A stretch of 64,000 bases of DNA from Halieaceae bacterium. Its GTDB lineage: Bacteria > Pseudomonadota > Gammaproteobacteria > Pseudomonadales > Halieaceae. The notes under the pieces are model-generated. The model did not search any database, was not told the origin of the DNA, and worked only from the letters and a program-made list of their open reading frames with translations. The position numbers and the translations under genes are program-made. Below, piece after piece: positions 9,162-19,226 of this stretch (its first letter is position 1; each line of letters opens with the position of its first letter). The DNA is taken from contig CACOYM010000002.1 in the NCBI GenBank assembly GCA_902631395.1, positions 141,131-205,130 of the forward strand, written 5' to 3'.

Positions 9162-9497
9162 TTAGAGCTTTTCGACTCTGTCTTCTGAGGGCAGGATGCG
9201 AGTGAGTCTGACGCCATACCGATCATTGACCAGCACAACCTCACCCTGGGCTACAACAGTGTTATTGACCAAAAGGTCAAGCGGTTCTCCCGCATTGCGC
9301 TCAAGTTCGATAACACTGCCTTGCTTAAGGCGGAGCAGATCCCTAATTTTTAGTCGGGTTCTGCCTACCTCGACGGATAATGTGACAGGAACACTTTGAA
9401 GTACGTCAGCACTGACCATAGCGTCGAAGCCCTGGCCTTCTGCAGCATCTTCGGTGAGTTGGTCTAACGACACATCCGCTGTTTCTTCATCACTCAT
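9162..9497 (-). CDS. fliN: Flagellar motor switch protein FliN
   Basis: PVTLSVEVGRTRLKIRDLLRLKQGSVIELERNAGEPLDLLVNNTVVAQGEVVLVNDRYGVRLTRIL. Confidence 0.97.
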   Translation of the reverse strand: MSDEETADVSLDQLTEDAAEGQGFDAMVSADVLQSVPVTLSVEVGRTRLKIRDLLRLKQGSVIELERNAGEPLDLLVNNTVVAQGEVVLVNDRYGVRLTRILPSEDRVEKL

Positions 9498-9531
9498 GAG
9501 TAGCTCCTAACACTTTGCTAGCGAGTCAGTG

Positions 9532-10536
9532 TTAACTCTCTGCTAGCTCCACCGCCTGCATCAGCCTTGCAGCAGTGTATCCATTTGCGGTGCCAACTTC
9601 CGCATCGAACAACGGGATGTCGTCCACCAGCACCCGGGCATAATCATATTTCTTCAAATCCAGCACATCACCGACCTGAAGCTTTTTGAAATCTCCAAGT
9701 GTTAGCTCAATCTCGCCCAACGTGACACTATGCTCCAACTCTGCGTCGGACGCGGCGCTGGCCAACTCCCTAGCCCACACATCGTGATCGACAGAGGGAT
9801 CTTCTGAGTCCTGAACTCTACCTCTCAACACATCTCTTATCGGCTTTAATGTTGCAAAAGGGTACACAACATCGATCGCACCGCGCTCTTTGCCTAATAA
9901 TTCCACCTCGAGGTGACAAACAATCACCAAATCATTCTCGTCCACAATCTGGACAAATGCCGGATTAATCTCAGAGCCAATGTGCTCGCAATTGATCTCC
10001 ATAATGGGAGACCAAGCCTCCTGAATCGAAGCAAAAATCACTTCCAACATTATATTAATAATGCGCGTCTCTGTTGGCGTAAACATTCTCCCTGGCGGGA
10101 GACCGTCAATGCCTCGACCAAAGCCACCAAAAAAATTATCGAGCGACGCAAAGACAACGTTCGGATCAATCACAACCATCGAAGTCCCGCGAAGACCTGA
10201 CAGGCGCACGGTGTTCACTGATAGAGGTGCCTGCAAATCCCTCAGGTACTCGGAAAACGGCAACGTTTTTACTCGGTCTGCGGTTATCCGGGGGCTGGTT
10301 CGGAGCACCTCCAGCAAACCCAGTCTCAAATGCCTCGTAAAGCGCTCAGTAATCATATCCACCGCGGCCAAGTTGATACCAATGGTGGTGTCTTCTGTGA
10401 CAAGATTGTGAGGACGAACGGACGCGCTCGATACGTGCTCAGGGTCTATCAGAGAGGCTGAGTCCTCATCAAAACCCTCGTCGGAGGCCAATGCATTGAG
10501 TTCCTCTTCGGAAAGTCTGCTGCTGTCTTCAGCCAT
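9532..10536 (-). CDS. fliM: Flagellar motor switch protein FliM
   Basis: LSEEELNAL N-terminal motif; FFGGFGR motif; C-terminal SpoA-like domain. Confidence 0.96.
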   Translation of the reverse strand: MAEDSSRLSEEELNALASDEGFDEDSASLIDPEHVSSASVRPHNLVTEDTTIGINLAAVDMITERFTRHLRLGLLEVLRTSPRITADRVKTLPFSEYLRDLQAPLSVNTVRLSGLRGTSMVVIDPNVVFASLDNFFGGFGRGIDGLPPGRMFTPTETRIINIMLEVIFASIQEAWSPIMEINCEHIGSEINPAFVQIVDENDLVIVCHLEVELLGKERGAIDVVYPFATLKPIRDVLRGRVQDSEDPSVDHDVWARELASAASDAELEHSVTLGEIELTLGDFKKLQVGDVLDLKKYDYARVLVDDIPLFDAEVGTANGYTAARLMQAVELAES

Positions 10537-10562
10537 AACGTTCTCTCAACCTAGTATCTGGC

Positions 10563-11150
10563 TCACTGAACCACAAATTCAGTAAACATGACCTCTTCTA
10601 CGCCGCCAAAGTCCTCGTACTTTTCAAGCACGGAGTTCACAGCAAGCTTCAATTGCTCGGCAAGATCGGTGCGGAAATTAGGCTCCGAAAGCCGCGAATC
10701 GTCAATCTTGCGCATCACATCTAGCATCTCAGAGCGGATTGCAAACTCATGTTTTTCCATGTTTGCCACAACACGGTCGTCATAGTGCGTCATGATGGCC
10801 ACTTTAATCTGCATAACCTTTCTGGAATTCACGATGTTCGCCACTAGCGGGCGCTCAATTTCCATATAAGTGTTTTCAAAGCGCGTCAGCTCTGGTGAGT
10901 CAAGGGTCTCCTTGTCTGGACCCTTGGCCAGGTCCTCAGCACGCTGACGTGCCTCGTCTGCATCCATCTCCAGTTGCTGAACCGTAGCTTCAATTCGTTC
11001 CGCAGAGTCCGGATCGAAAAATCCGACGAAATACATTGTCGCCAAAATGGTAATAGCAAGCGTGACGACCAAGCCAACCCCGATCAGGATGTACGTCATA
11101 ACCGGGTTTTTTTTTGCACCTTCGCCTGCTTCGATTTCTTCGTCAGCCAT
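10563..11150 (-). CDS. fliL: Flagellar basal body-associated protein FliL
   Basis: N-terminal TM (YILIGVGLVVTLAITILATMYFVGFF); C-terminal VEEVMFTEFVVQ; upstream of fliM. Confidence 0.92.
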   Translation of the reverse strand: MADEEIEAGEGAKKNPVMTYILIGVGLVVTLAITILATMYFVGFFDPDSAERIEATVQQLEMDADEARQRAEDLAKGPDKETLDSPELTRFENTYMEIERPLVANIVNSRKVMQIKVAIMTHYDDRVVANMEKHEFAIRSEMLDVMRKIDDSRLSEPNFRTDLAEQLKLAVNSVLEKYEDFGGVEEVMFTEFVVQ

Positions 11151-11185
11151 GATGATTATCCATCCTTATACGGGGCACGAACGCA

Positions 11186-13270
11186 TTATGCCCAAAAATC
11201 AACTGAATCCAGATCCAGTCCGAGTTCGAGATCTTCTGATACCAGATCGTCCGACATTTCAGCTAGCCTAGTTTCTTCTTGGCCCTGATCAGCGGATTGC
11301 TCATCGCTCGCCCGTCGGCCTTGAGCATTCCCCTGCTGGGATTCTGACCCAACCTGCAATTGCGCCAGATTGATGCCGCTTTGTTGAAGTGCATCGCGAA
11401 GTCGAGGCAGGGAGTCACCCAACAAGTCCCGAGTTACCGCATTGCTTGCGTTGATTTGCGCATCTAGCCGGCCATCTCTCATCTCCATTACCACGTCAAT
11501 CGCACCCAGCTCACGAGGGTTTACATTGAATGTCAGTCGATAATGGCCCGCCGCAATGTTAGCAGCAAGCCGCTGACCTAGAGCTTCAGATAGATGCCGG
11601 GATGCCAAGTCCCTTGCGGCTAAGCTTTGATTCAGCGTGAACTGATTGAGCCGCCCGGCATCATTAATTAAAGCGCGGTCGGCACTAGCCAGACTCTGTC
11701 TCAAAGAAAGCTCGCTAGGTCCAGCAGGTCTTGCTGCCGCGGCGTCGACCACGTCCCCCTGAGTCATGCCAGCAAAGGGGGTTTGTTGTTCGCGAGCAGC
11801 AACTAAAGGCTTTTCACCGGATGAGGCCAATCTGGCTAGCTCAAAACTGCGTGCCGATATCAACTCGCGCAAAGCAGCAACAGAATCGACTTTGCCAGCC
11901 TTTAATCCATCAGTGTTCAGATTACTAATGGCTTTGGTCATGTCATCAACCCCATCAGAACGCAGACCCACCCCGCGAAGCGCGAATCGGTCGAGCGTTG
12001 CAGCGGGTTGAGTCAGAACCAATGCTTCAGTCGCGGGGCGACTTGCGGGCGCGATGACTTGAGCCAAGGCGTTTGCCAAGCTTTGCTGGGTGGCACGCCC
12101 GGAATCTACTTCGGAGTCCACGACCGTCAGGGTAATCGGTTGTGGTCGAGACAAGACGGTATCGCGGACTGCTCTCAGTTGTGTTTCTGAAACGCCCTCT
12201 AAACCGACCGATGCTATACTTGACACCTGACCAGTTAACGATGAACTCGCCGCAGTTGCCTCACCCAGTGCGGGCAAAGCCTGTGTCATTTGCGGCGCAA
12301 TATTTGCGCCCAATTGGTCCGCCTGGCGCCCAGAGACAGCACCCGTCGCAATCCACTCGGCCGGAGATGCTTTTAAATCAGCTGTGGTGAATGACGATGC
12401 AGACAGCACTTCTAAAGTAATGGTCCGCACTATCTTTTGGGCCAAGGCATCAATCGATACATCAGCGCGCTTTGATTCACCGCTTTGACTATCGAGCCAG
12501 AGCGCTATCGAGGGCTTAACAACATCGACGATTGATTCACTTAACTGGCTCACTGACGCGCTGGACCTATCAACTTGCCTGGAGCTCGCAACAAGCCAGT
12601 CCTGAAGCACTGGCTCAATATCATCCGCTAATTGTTCAACCAGATTGGTTGGAGAGGCTTCAACAGGTTTAGAAAAGATTTCAAATTCCGGAATAATTAA
12701 TTTATTTAGGGCATTGCCCTCCACATGCGCTAACTTCTCATCATGCTGTAAACTTTCATCTGTAACCAAGCCATTACCTTGTTTTTGCTGGGTATCGATC
12801 CATTGTGCGATCGCTCCCGCAATAGCTTCCGCTAGTTCATTGCCTTCAAACTGAAGTAGTGCCGATTCGCCCCCTGCACTCGCAAAGAGCTGCGCAAGCG
12901 CGTCCTCCGATAGAATAGTCTCCTCAGCAAGCTTCATCACGGCGATCCGCTCGACTGGGGCACCCACCACATGAAGGTCAAATTCAGGCAGAACCGTTGT
13001 AGCAATGGGTTCGGTACTAGCTTTGCGGTGGGCGGTAGCCGCTGCTTCGGAGGCGCCTGCCGGTGCTGGAAGTACGGCTTGCTCTGACTCCGATGCCGCC
13101 GGCAACCCATTGCCGCCTTTTTGGATTGTCTGCGCCTGTACAGACGCCGCTAGAGTGCGCTTAAAGGCCATTCCAGCTTCGCTGTCAGAGGCAGAGGGAG
13201 CACCATAAGCCTCTGTTTTTCCACTGCTTCCTAGTAGCTTAGCTATGTCTGATCCGATCTGGGAGTCCAC
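11186..13270 (-). CDS. fliK: Flagellar hook-length control protein FliK
   Basis: 694 aa low-complexity protein ending in a Flg_hook-like domain (LTFNVNPRELGAIDVVMEMRDGRLDAQINASNAVTRDLLGDSLPRLRDALQQSGINLAQLQV). Confidence 0.9.
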   Translation of the reverse strand: MDSQIGSDIAKLLGSSGKTEAYGAPSASDSEAGMAFKRTLAASVQAQTIQKGGNGLPAASESEQAVLPAPAGASEAAATAHRKASTEPIATTVLPEFDLHVVGAPVERIAVMKLAEETILSEDALAQLFASAGGESALLQFEGNELAEAIAGAIAQWIDTQQKQGNGLVTDESLQHDEKLAHVEGNALNKLIIPEFEIFSKPVEASPTNLVEQLADDIEPVLQDWLVASSRQVDRSSASVSQLSESIVDVVKPSIALWLDSQSGESKRADVSIDALAQKIVRTITLEVLSASSFTTADLKASPAEWIATGAVSGRQADQLGANIAPQMTQALPALGEATAASSSLTGQVSSIASVGLEGVSETQLRAVRDTVLSRPQPITLTVVDSEVDSGRATQQSLANALAQVIAPASRPATEALVLTQPAATLDRFALRGVGLRSDGVDDMTKAISNLNTDGLKAGKVDSVAALRELISARSFELARLASSGEKPLVAAREQQTPFAGMTQGDVVDAAAARPAGPSELSLRQSLASADRALINDAGRLNQFTLNQSLAARDLASRHLSEALGQRLAANIAAGHYRLTFNVNPRELGAIDVVMEMRDGRLDAQINASNAVTRDLLGDSLPRLRDALQQSGINLAQLQVGSESQQGNAQGRRASDEQSADQGQEETRLAEMSDDLVSEDLELGLDLDSVDFWA

Positions 13271-13306
13271 AGTTCAATCACTTGTCAGGTTGTTCACTGA
13301 TGGTAA

Positions 13307-13753
13307 TTAATGCAAGTCTCGTGCCAATTCTGATCTGGCATAGCTTTGAACTGCCCATTCGTCGATAGCGTCAACCTCAAGGCGCTCTCTTTGGGCTCGA
13401 CGGGTATCCAATACCTGTTGCTGTAAATGCTCATATTTTTGCAGCAGCTGCCCTGTTCGCCGGTTTTGCTGCTGAGCACGGCTCAATAATTCTCGAATTT
13501 CGATTAGTTGCCCTTCACAGTTATTGCGCAGAGCATCCAAATCAGACAAGAAAGACTTCATAACGCGCCAGTCATCGACCTCTCGCAAGGTGTTAGCGTG
13601 AAGCTGCTTTCGGAAATACTGCTGCCGCTCGGCAACTTTGTTCCGGTTAGCTTCAGTCTCCTTAAGATGCTGCCGTAACTCGGCAAGTCTGCCAAGCTCT
13701 TGCTGGTTGCGCCGATGGTACTTCAAAACCAATGGATCCCATTTAGTGGCCAT
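13307..13753 (-). CDS. fliJ: Flagellar protein FliJ
   Basis: Coiled-coil protein directly downstream of fliI; start set at MATKWDPLVLKYH, giving an 11-nt overlap with fliI. Confidence 0.82.
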   Translation of the reverse strand: MATKWDPLVLKYHRRNQQELGRLAELRQHLKETEANRNKVAERQQYFRKQLHANTLREVDDWRVMKSFLSDLDALRNNCEGQLIEIRELLSRAQQQNRRTGQLLQKYEHLQQQVLDTRRAQRERLEVDAIDEWAVQSYARSELARDLH

Positions 13754-15098
13754 GTTGGCCTCGGGCGACGATTTGCGCCATCGCTGCTGCCGCCTGCTCA
13801 ATCGTACAGGCTTCGGCGGCGCCTTGACGGAGAAACTCCAGCATCATTGGCCTGATAGCAATAGCCCTATCCAGTTCTGGGTCAGTGCCCTGCTCATAGG
13901 CCCCCACCATGATGAGATCCCGGTTTGATTCATAAAGTGACCACAAACGCCGGAAGTCTGTGGCCATTTTGACCTCGTGGGCACTTAACACCTTTGACGC
14001 CAATCTCGAGATCGATCCGCGCAGGTTAATGGCCGGATAGACACCTGTATCCGCGAGCTCCCGTGACAACATAATTTGCCCATCAAGAGAGGCACGAGCC
14101 ACTTCGACGATAGGATCCATGCCCTCTTCATGTTCAGAAAGTACGGTATACACACTGGTAATCGTACCCTGATCGTCACCGGGCCCACCTCTTTCAATCA
14201 GCTTTGGTAAATCACTAAAGACAGAAGGCGGATAGCCCTTGTTAGTAGGCGGCTCACCAGTGGCAAGACCTATTTCACGCTGAGCGTGCGCAATACGCGT
14301 CAGACTGTCACAGAGCAGCAGTACATCTTTGCCTAGATCGCGGAAATACTCTGCGACTAGATGCGCTACCTCGGCGGCTTGCCGCCGCATGACCGATGCG
14401 CAGTCAGAGGTCGCCAAAATGACTACCGCCTTGCTTCGACCCTCTGGGCCAAGACTTTCTGCCAAAAACTCTCCCGCCTCACGACCTCGCTCACCGATCA
14501 TCGCAAGGACAACCACATCGGCAACGGTATGGCGGGTCATCATGCCTAATAGTGTGCTTTTGCCGACACCCGATCCCGCAATCAAGCCGACACGCTGCCC
14601 CTTGGCTAGGGTGAGAACCCCGTTAATCGCCCTCACACCCACGTCCAATGGCGTCGACACAGGCTGGCGGTTCAGAGCCGGGATACTGCGCCCAAAGAAG
14701 TTAGCAACAAACCGAGGATGTGTCAGCGGTTTTCCATCAAGCGGATTACCCAATGGGTCGATGACGCGTCCGAGGAGGTGGGGACCAACCGGCAGACCAA
14801 GTCGGCGATTCACGAGGCGTATACGACTCTCCCGCGATACCCCGACCGTGTCTGAGAACGGGATGAGCTTTAGGGTCTGATCAGAGAAGGCCACGACCTC
14901 AGCCGGCACATTAGGCCCATCCGGATCATCCGTTTCAATCTCACACATGGCACCCAACGGCGCCTGCAGCCCATCGCATTCCACAACGTGCCCTGCAACA
15001 TGACGAATCTTGGCCCACAACCACGCACCAGGTGCTGACATCTGTGGCCAATTTCTGTCAGGTTTTGGCAGCTGTTCGGCTGCTGAGATCGGATTCAT
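13743..15098 (-). CDS. fliI: Flagellum-specific ATP synthase FliI
   Basis: Walker A GLIAGSGVGKSTLLGMM; Walker B VLLLCDSLTRIAHAQREI; ATPVYPAINLRGSISRL-type tail (GVYPAINLRGSISRL). Confidence 0.97.
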   Translation of the reverse strand: MNPISAAEQLPKPDRNWPQMSAPGAWLWAKIRHVAGHVVECDGLQAPLGAMCEIETDDPDGPNVPAEVVAFSDQTLKLIPFSDTVGVSRESRIRLVNRRLGLPVGPHLLGRVIDPLGNPLDGKPLTHPRFVANFFGRSIPALNRQPVSTPLDVGVRAINGVLTLAKGQRVGLIAGSGVGKSTLLGMMTRHTVADVVVLAMIGERGREAGEFLAESLGPEGRSKAVVILATSDCASVMRRQAAEVAHLVAEYFRDLGKDVLLLCDSLTRIAHAQREIGLATGEPPTNKGYPPSVFSDLPKLIERGGPGDDQGTITSVYTVLSEHEEGMDPIVEVARASLDGQIMLSRELADTGVYPAINLRGSISRLASKVLSAHEVKMATDFRRLWSLYESNRDLIMVGAYEQGTDPELDRAIAIRPMMLEFLRQGAAEACTIEQAAAAMAQIVARGQHGH

Positions 15099-15877
15099 GA
15101 CTCTGATAATTGGTCCGGAAATTGCGCAACAAGCTGTTCTCTTAACTGTGCGAATTCGCGTTCCAACAAGCGATCTATGGCTACCTGTTCGTATTGAATG
15201 GTGATGTCTCCGTCAGATAAATCGGGACTGATCACCATCGAAACTGGCTGATCCGCCAACAATGCCTCAAGCTCATCGAGAGACGCCAACTCTGCCATGG
15301 CTGGCGATACCCTAATCTCCACAGGTACATCTTCCGGAAGCTCCACCTCACGAAGCGCCTTGTTGATATATTGACGAAAAACATTCTCATTGAGCCGCAG
15401 CGACTGAAGGCAAACAGTTTTCGCAATATCCAGAGACAGGTCAGTGACAACTGGCCAAACGCGAGGCAAGGCCGCCATTTCGCTCCGGATAGACTCAAGA
15501 AATTTCTCGGCCAAAGCCTCCCGCTGCTGACTATCGAGGTTCGATTGGCGGATGCCTTCAGCAACCCCCTCTTGGTATCTTGAATCCAAAAGCTGATCAA
15601 CATCGATGACCTCTTCAACTTCGGCGTCATCCTCACGCGCCTCTGCCTCAAGCTCAATCTCCCTATTCGCAGACTCCTCAGCTTCTGTGAGAACTTCTTC
15701 TGGGTCAGGGTTGCTATGAGCCGCCTGCCAATGCATCTCCTCAAAGCCCCCGGAGCGCTTTACATACTCACCGCCAACCGAGGCTTCGCTAAAAGCTTTC
15801 GCACGACGATCAGCAGCCAGGAGTTCATTTAACTCCCACACCACCGTTTTATCGGCCTCAGACAAAATCATCTCCAC
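15095..15877 (-). CDS. fliH: Flagellar assembly protein FliH
   Basis: Acidic N-terminal half and FliH-like C-terminus; between fliG and fliI. Confidence 0.88.
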   Translation of the reverse strand: MEMILSEADKTVVWELNELLAADRRAKAFSEASVGGEYVKRSGGFEEMHWQAAHSNPDPEEVLTEAEESANREIELEAEAREDDAEVEEVIDVDQLLDSRYQEGVAEGIRQSNLDSQQREALAEKFLESIRSEMAALPRVWPVVTDLSLDIAKTVCLQSLRLNENVFRQYINKALREVELPEDVPVEIRVSPAMAELASLDELEALLADQPVSMVISPDLSDGDITIQYEQVAIDRLLEREFAQLREQLVAQFPDQLSES

Positions 15878-16928
15878 GGCCGGCTAGCACCAGTTCACCT
15901 GCATCAGACAGTTTTCGTGCAATACGCATGATGTTCTTCTGAGCATCCTCGACGTCCGATATGCGCATCGGACCCTTCGACTCCATATCATCGATGAACA
16001 TCGCTTTTGCACGCTGCGACATGTTGTCAAAGAACTTGTCACGCGTTTCCTCACTGGCTCCCTTCAGAGCCACCATCAGCAGATCCGATTCGATATTTCT
16101 CATCATCACCTGAATTGCACGGTTATCAACCATGGAGAGGTTCTCAAAGGTAAACATGTTGTCTTGTATCTGGAGCGTCAGGTCCTCGTCCAGTGAAGTG
16201 AGTGACTGCATTACGGAAGTTTCGAGATCAACCTTCACAAAGTTCATAATCTTTGCTGCAGTTTTCACGCCACCAAAACTCGATGATTGGGCTGAAGAGT
16301 TACTTGAAAATTGCTCCGACATAATTCGCTCAAGCTCTTCCATCGCCGATGGCTGGACCGTTTCAAGCTTTGCAACCCGCTGCATTACTTCGGCGCGATT
16401 ATCAGGAGGCAAAAAGCTCAGCACATCTGCAGCCACATCATACTCAAGGACCGAAAGGATGATCGCAATCACCTGAGGGTGCTCATTGATAATCATGTCC
16501 GAGATTGCGCGTGCATCCATCCAGCGAAGAATCTCTAGGCCCTTGGTGGACCCACCTGGAAGTATGCGGCTGAGTACCGTACTGGCCTTATCGTCACCGA
16601 GAGCTCGCTTCAACACAGATTCAACGTAATCGGTAGTGCCCAGACCAAGATTGGTTTGCTGCTTGATCGTCCCCACAAAGTCGTCTAATACAGCGCTCAC
16701 GGTTTCCTGAGACAAATCCACCACACCCACCATGGCTGACCCCAGCGCCTGCACCTCACGGGGGTTCATATACCGGATAATATCCGAGGCCTGCGTCTCA
16801 CCCATAAGAAGCATGATGACCGCGGCGCGCTCGGTGGTCGTCATCGTCTCCAGCTCTTCACGCACGAAGTCAGGAAGATCTTGATCGCCGTCACTCGAAG
16901 TTATATTTTTTGCTGCCTCCGCCATCAC
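15858..16928 (-). CDS. fliG: Flagellar motor switch protein FliG
   Basis: TTERAAVIMLLMGETQASDIIRYMNPREVQALGSAM; IINEHPQVIAIILS; MFTFENLSMVDNRAIQVMMRNI. Confidence 0.97.
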   Translation of the reverse strand: MMAEAAKNITSSDGDQDLPDFVREELETMTTTERAAVIMLLMGETQASDIIRYMNPREVQALGSAMVGVVDLSQETVSAVLDDFVGTIKQQTNLGLGTTDYVESVLKRALGDDKASTVLSRILPGGSTKGLEILRWMDARAISDMIINEHPQVIAIILSVLEYDVAADVLSFLPPDNRAEVMQRVAKLETVQPSAMEELERIMSEQFSSNSSAQSSSFGGVKTAAKIMNFVKVDLETSVMQSLTSLDEDLTLQIQDNMFTFENLSMVDNRAIQVMMRNIESDLLMVALKGASEETRDKFFDNMSQRAKAMFIDDMESKGPMRISDVEDAQKNIMRIARKLSDAGELVLAGRGDDFV

Positions 16929-16937
16929 TCATCTCCC

Positions 16938-18866
16938 TCAAACGGGTTTGATCATTTTTTTCAATACGTTGGCGACACGGCCCGCATCCTCGGCCACCAG
17001 CAACCTGACAACCGCAACCTTGTCATCGTAACTATTGGCGGTATCAAGCATATCTGCCGAGATCGCTGATTTCTTGGGTTTAAGCTTGGCCTTGATCTCA
17101 TCAAGTGACTCGCCCTCTTCCAGCGCTTTCCTATCGGCAAGACTCAACTCACCGTCAATAAGTTGCCCGTCCAGAAGTGCTTCATTCTCCTCAATCTTCG
17201 GCATATATACCCTGAGTACGGGTGCGATGACCAATAGGAAAAATGCGATCAAGCCGATGGAGGTCATACCGTGACGCCCCCACTCAATGATGGCAGGGTC
17301 CTTGTGCCATGGTAGCTGGTAATCCTGAGGAGCGTCAGTGAAAAACGGCGCTGAAGTCATCGTCAAGGTATCGCCCCGAGCAGCGTCGTAGGGCAGGGCT
17401 GTAATCACTAGTGAACGAAAGCGCTCTATTTCCTCAGCCATGAACCGCTGCAAATCAGCACTAGGAATCGGTGCCATTGACGCCGCCGAACCAGCGATAG
17501 CGCCATCGTTACCTTCGGCTGCACCCTCCTCAAGCAGATCAGGCGTAACAGTGGACTGCTCATCGAGAGACGCGTAATACCTCCGCTTGGCTAAATCACG
17601 GAGCGCCTCATCATTGATAATGACTCCCGCTGTCATCGACGTGACACGGCCCGCCTGCTCTTTTACGAACAGGATCTCTTTATCTAACTCGTAGTTGCGT
17701 GTGGTCTGCTCGCGCTCGGTGGTCGCCGTCTCTGTATTGACGGGGTTTTCTGCGACCTCACCCTCAGGCACTACCTCGGGCTGATCCGGCGGAATATTGG
17801 TCGTCCCCCCCGGGATACCTGAAGCCGCAATACCAGTTTGCGTATCCGAGGTGATTACCTCCGAGCGGATCTCCGGGCCGCCACCCTCGACATCAAGGTA
17901 CTGCTCTCGAGTGGTCTCGCGCTGCGTGAAGTCCATCTCCAAGTTCACGACCGTTCGCACATTACCGCCACCCAGAGCGGGAATCAGTAACTCGCGGATG
18001 CGCTCGGCCAACTCGGCCTCACGCTCAGCTTCGAAGCGCGCATTATTGAGTGCGGGTGTACCATCCTTATCGGCATTGCTGCCTGTCAGTAAGTTCCCGT
18101 AATGATCCACCACGGTGACATCCTGAGTAGCGAGATAAGGCACGCTGGCGCTGACGAGGTGAACAATAGAGAGAACTTGGGCAGGATCTACCACGCGCCC
18201 ACGATAGGGCTTAACGATAACCGATGCTTTTGCAGGCTGCCGATCCCGGACAAACACGCTCTGCTTGGGTGCAGCCAGGTGGACTCTTGCTGTCTCGATA
18301 GTACTGATCTCAGCAATGGTTCTAGCCAGTTCGACTTCAATGGCGTTGTTATACTTGACCTGCTCCATAAACTGACTGGTAGTCATGGAGCTACCCTCGG
18401 CGAGAGAGCCCATACCTCCTTCAGCAGCGGCGCGGGGTATTCCTTGTGAGGCCAAAAAGATCCTAGCAGCCTGAAAATCGTTTTCTGGAACCTCGAGCCG
18501 GCCTGTTGATTTATTGATTCGAACGTCGTAATTGGCTGACTTCAGCGCCTCAAAGGCCAGCTGCACATCCGCAGACTCCATGCCGTCAGACACGCTTCTG
18601 TAAGGCGTCGAAGTCATAATTGACCAGAAAATAAGCACTACTAAAAGTGACAGCAGGCCGATAATGGCGGGCATAGCGCGCTTTACCGCGGGCTGCGCCA
18701 TGACATCTCTAACGGCAGGCATTGCCGAAGCCTGGTCGTTCGAACCGGCATTGGCCTGCTCAGCAGGCAATGCGGCCTTGCCCGTCTCAACTGGCGTATT
18801 ATTGCCTGAGCTGACTTCGGTGGCCGAACCCTCTATCACTGCACGATCTTCGAGTGCTGCTTCCAT
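16938..18866 (-). CDS. fliF: Flagellar MS-ring protein FliF
   Basis: VKYNNAIEVELARTIAEISTIETARVHLAAPKQSVFVRDRQPAKASVIVKPYRGR; two TM segments. Confidence 0.97.
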   Translation of the reverse strand: MEAALEDRAVIEGSATEVSSGNNTPVETGKAALPAEQANAGSNDQASAMPAVRDVMAQPAVKRAMPAIIGLLSLLVVLIFWSIMTSTPYRSVSDGMESADVQLAFEALKSANYDVRINKSTGRLEVPENDFQAARIFLASQGIPRAAAEGGMGSLAEGSSMTTSQFMEQVKYNNAIEVELARTIAEISTIETARVHLAAPKQSVFVRDRQPAKASVIVKPYRGRVVDPAQVLSIVHLVSASVPYLATQDVTVVDHYGNLLTGSNADKDGTPALNNARFEAEREAELAERIRELLIPALGGGNVRTVVNLEMDFTQRETTREQYLDVEGGGPEIRSEVITSDTQTGIAASGIPGGTTNIPPDQPEVVPEGEVAENPVNTETATTEREQTTRNYELDKEILFVKEQAGRVTSMTAGVIINDEALRDLAKRRYYASLDEQSTVTPDLLEEGAAEGNDGAIAGSAASMAPIPSADLQRFMAEEIERFRSLVITALPYDAARGDTLTMTSAPFFTDAPQDYQLPWHKDPAIIEWGRHGMTSIGLIAFFLLVIAPVLRVYMPKIEENEALLDGQLIDGELSLADRKALEEGESLDEIKAKLKPKKSAISADMLDTANSYDDKVAVVRLLVAEDAGRVANVLKKMIKPV

Positions 18867-18896
18867 ATTCGATTACCCCTCACCGCTGCCTATGAG

Positions 18897-19226
18897 TTAA
18901 ACAGGCATACTCATAACGTCTTGATACGCTTTCAACACCTTGTTGCGGACCTGCAACGTTGCCTCAAAAGCGACGGACGCTCGTTGTGAATCAATCAACA
19001 CATCGGTAACACTGACGTCTCCCGATGCTTCGAAATTGGTCTTAGTCTCGGCAGATTGCATTTGAGTCGCATTCACCGAGCGAATCGCCGCCAACAAATC
19101 TGAGGCAAACCGCGATTGCTGTTGTTCATTACTAATCCCCAGTGAAACATCAGCGGCACGACTATTTGCGAGCTCTGCCTGTCTAATGACGTTCATCACA
19201 CCTTGCATATTGGTCTTATCAATCAT
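18897..19226 (-). CDS. fliE: Flagellar hook-basal body protein FliE
   Basis: Small protein; VTDVLIDSQRASVAFEATLQVRNKVLKAYQDVMSMPV is the FliE C-terminus. Confidence 0.95.
   Translation of the reverse strand: MIDKTNMQGVMNVIRQAELANSRAADVSLGISNEQQQSRFASDLLAAIRSVNATQMQSAETKTNFEASGDVSVTDVLIDSQRASVAFEATLQVRNKVLKAYQDVMSMPV

Noticed and set aside
14329-14880. 183-aa plus-strand ORF
   Set aside because: Antisense to fliI, whose Walker motifs and family match are clear; low-complexity Arg/Ser/Thr translation.
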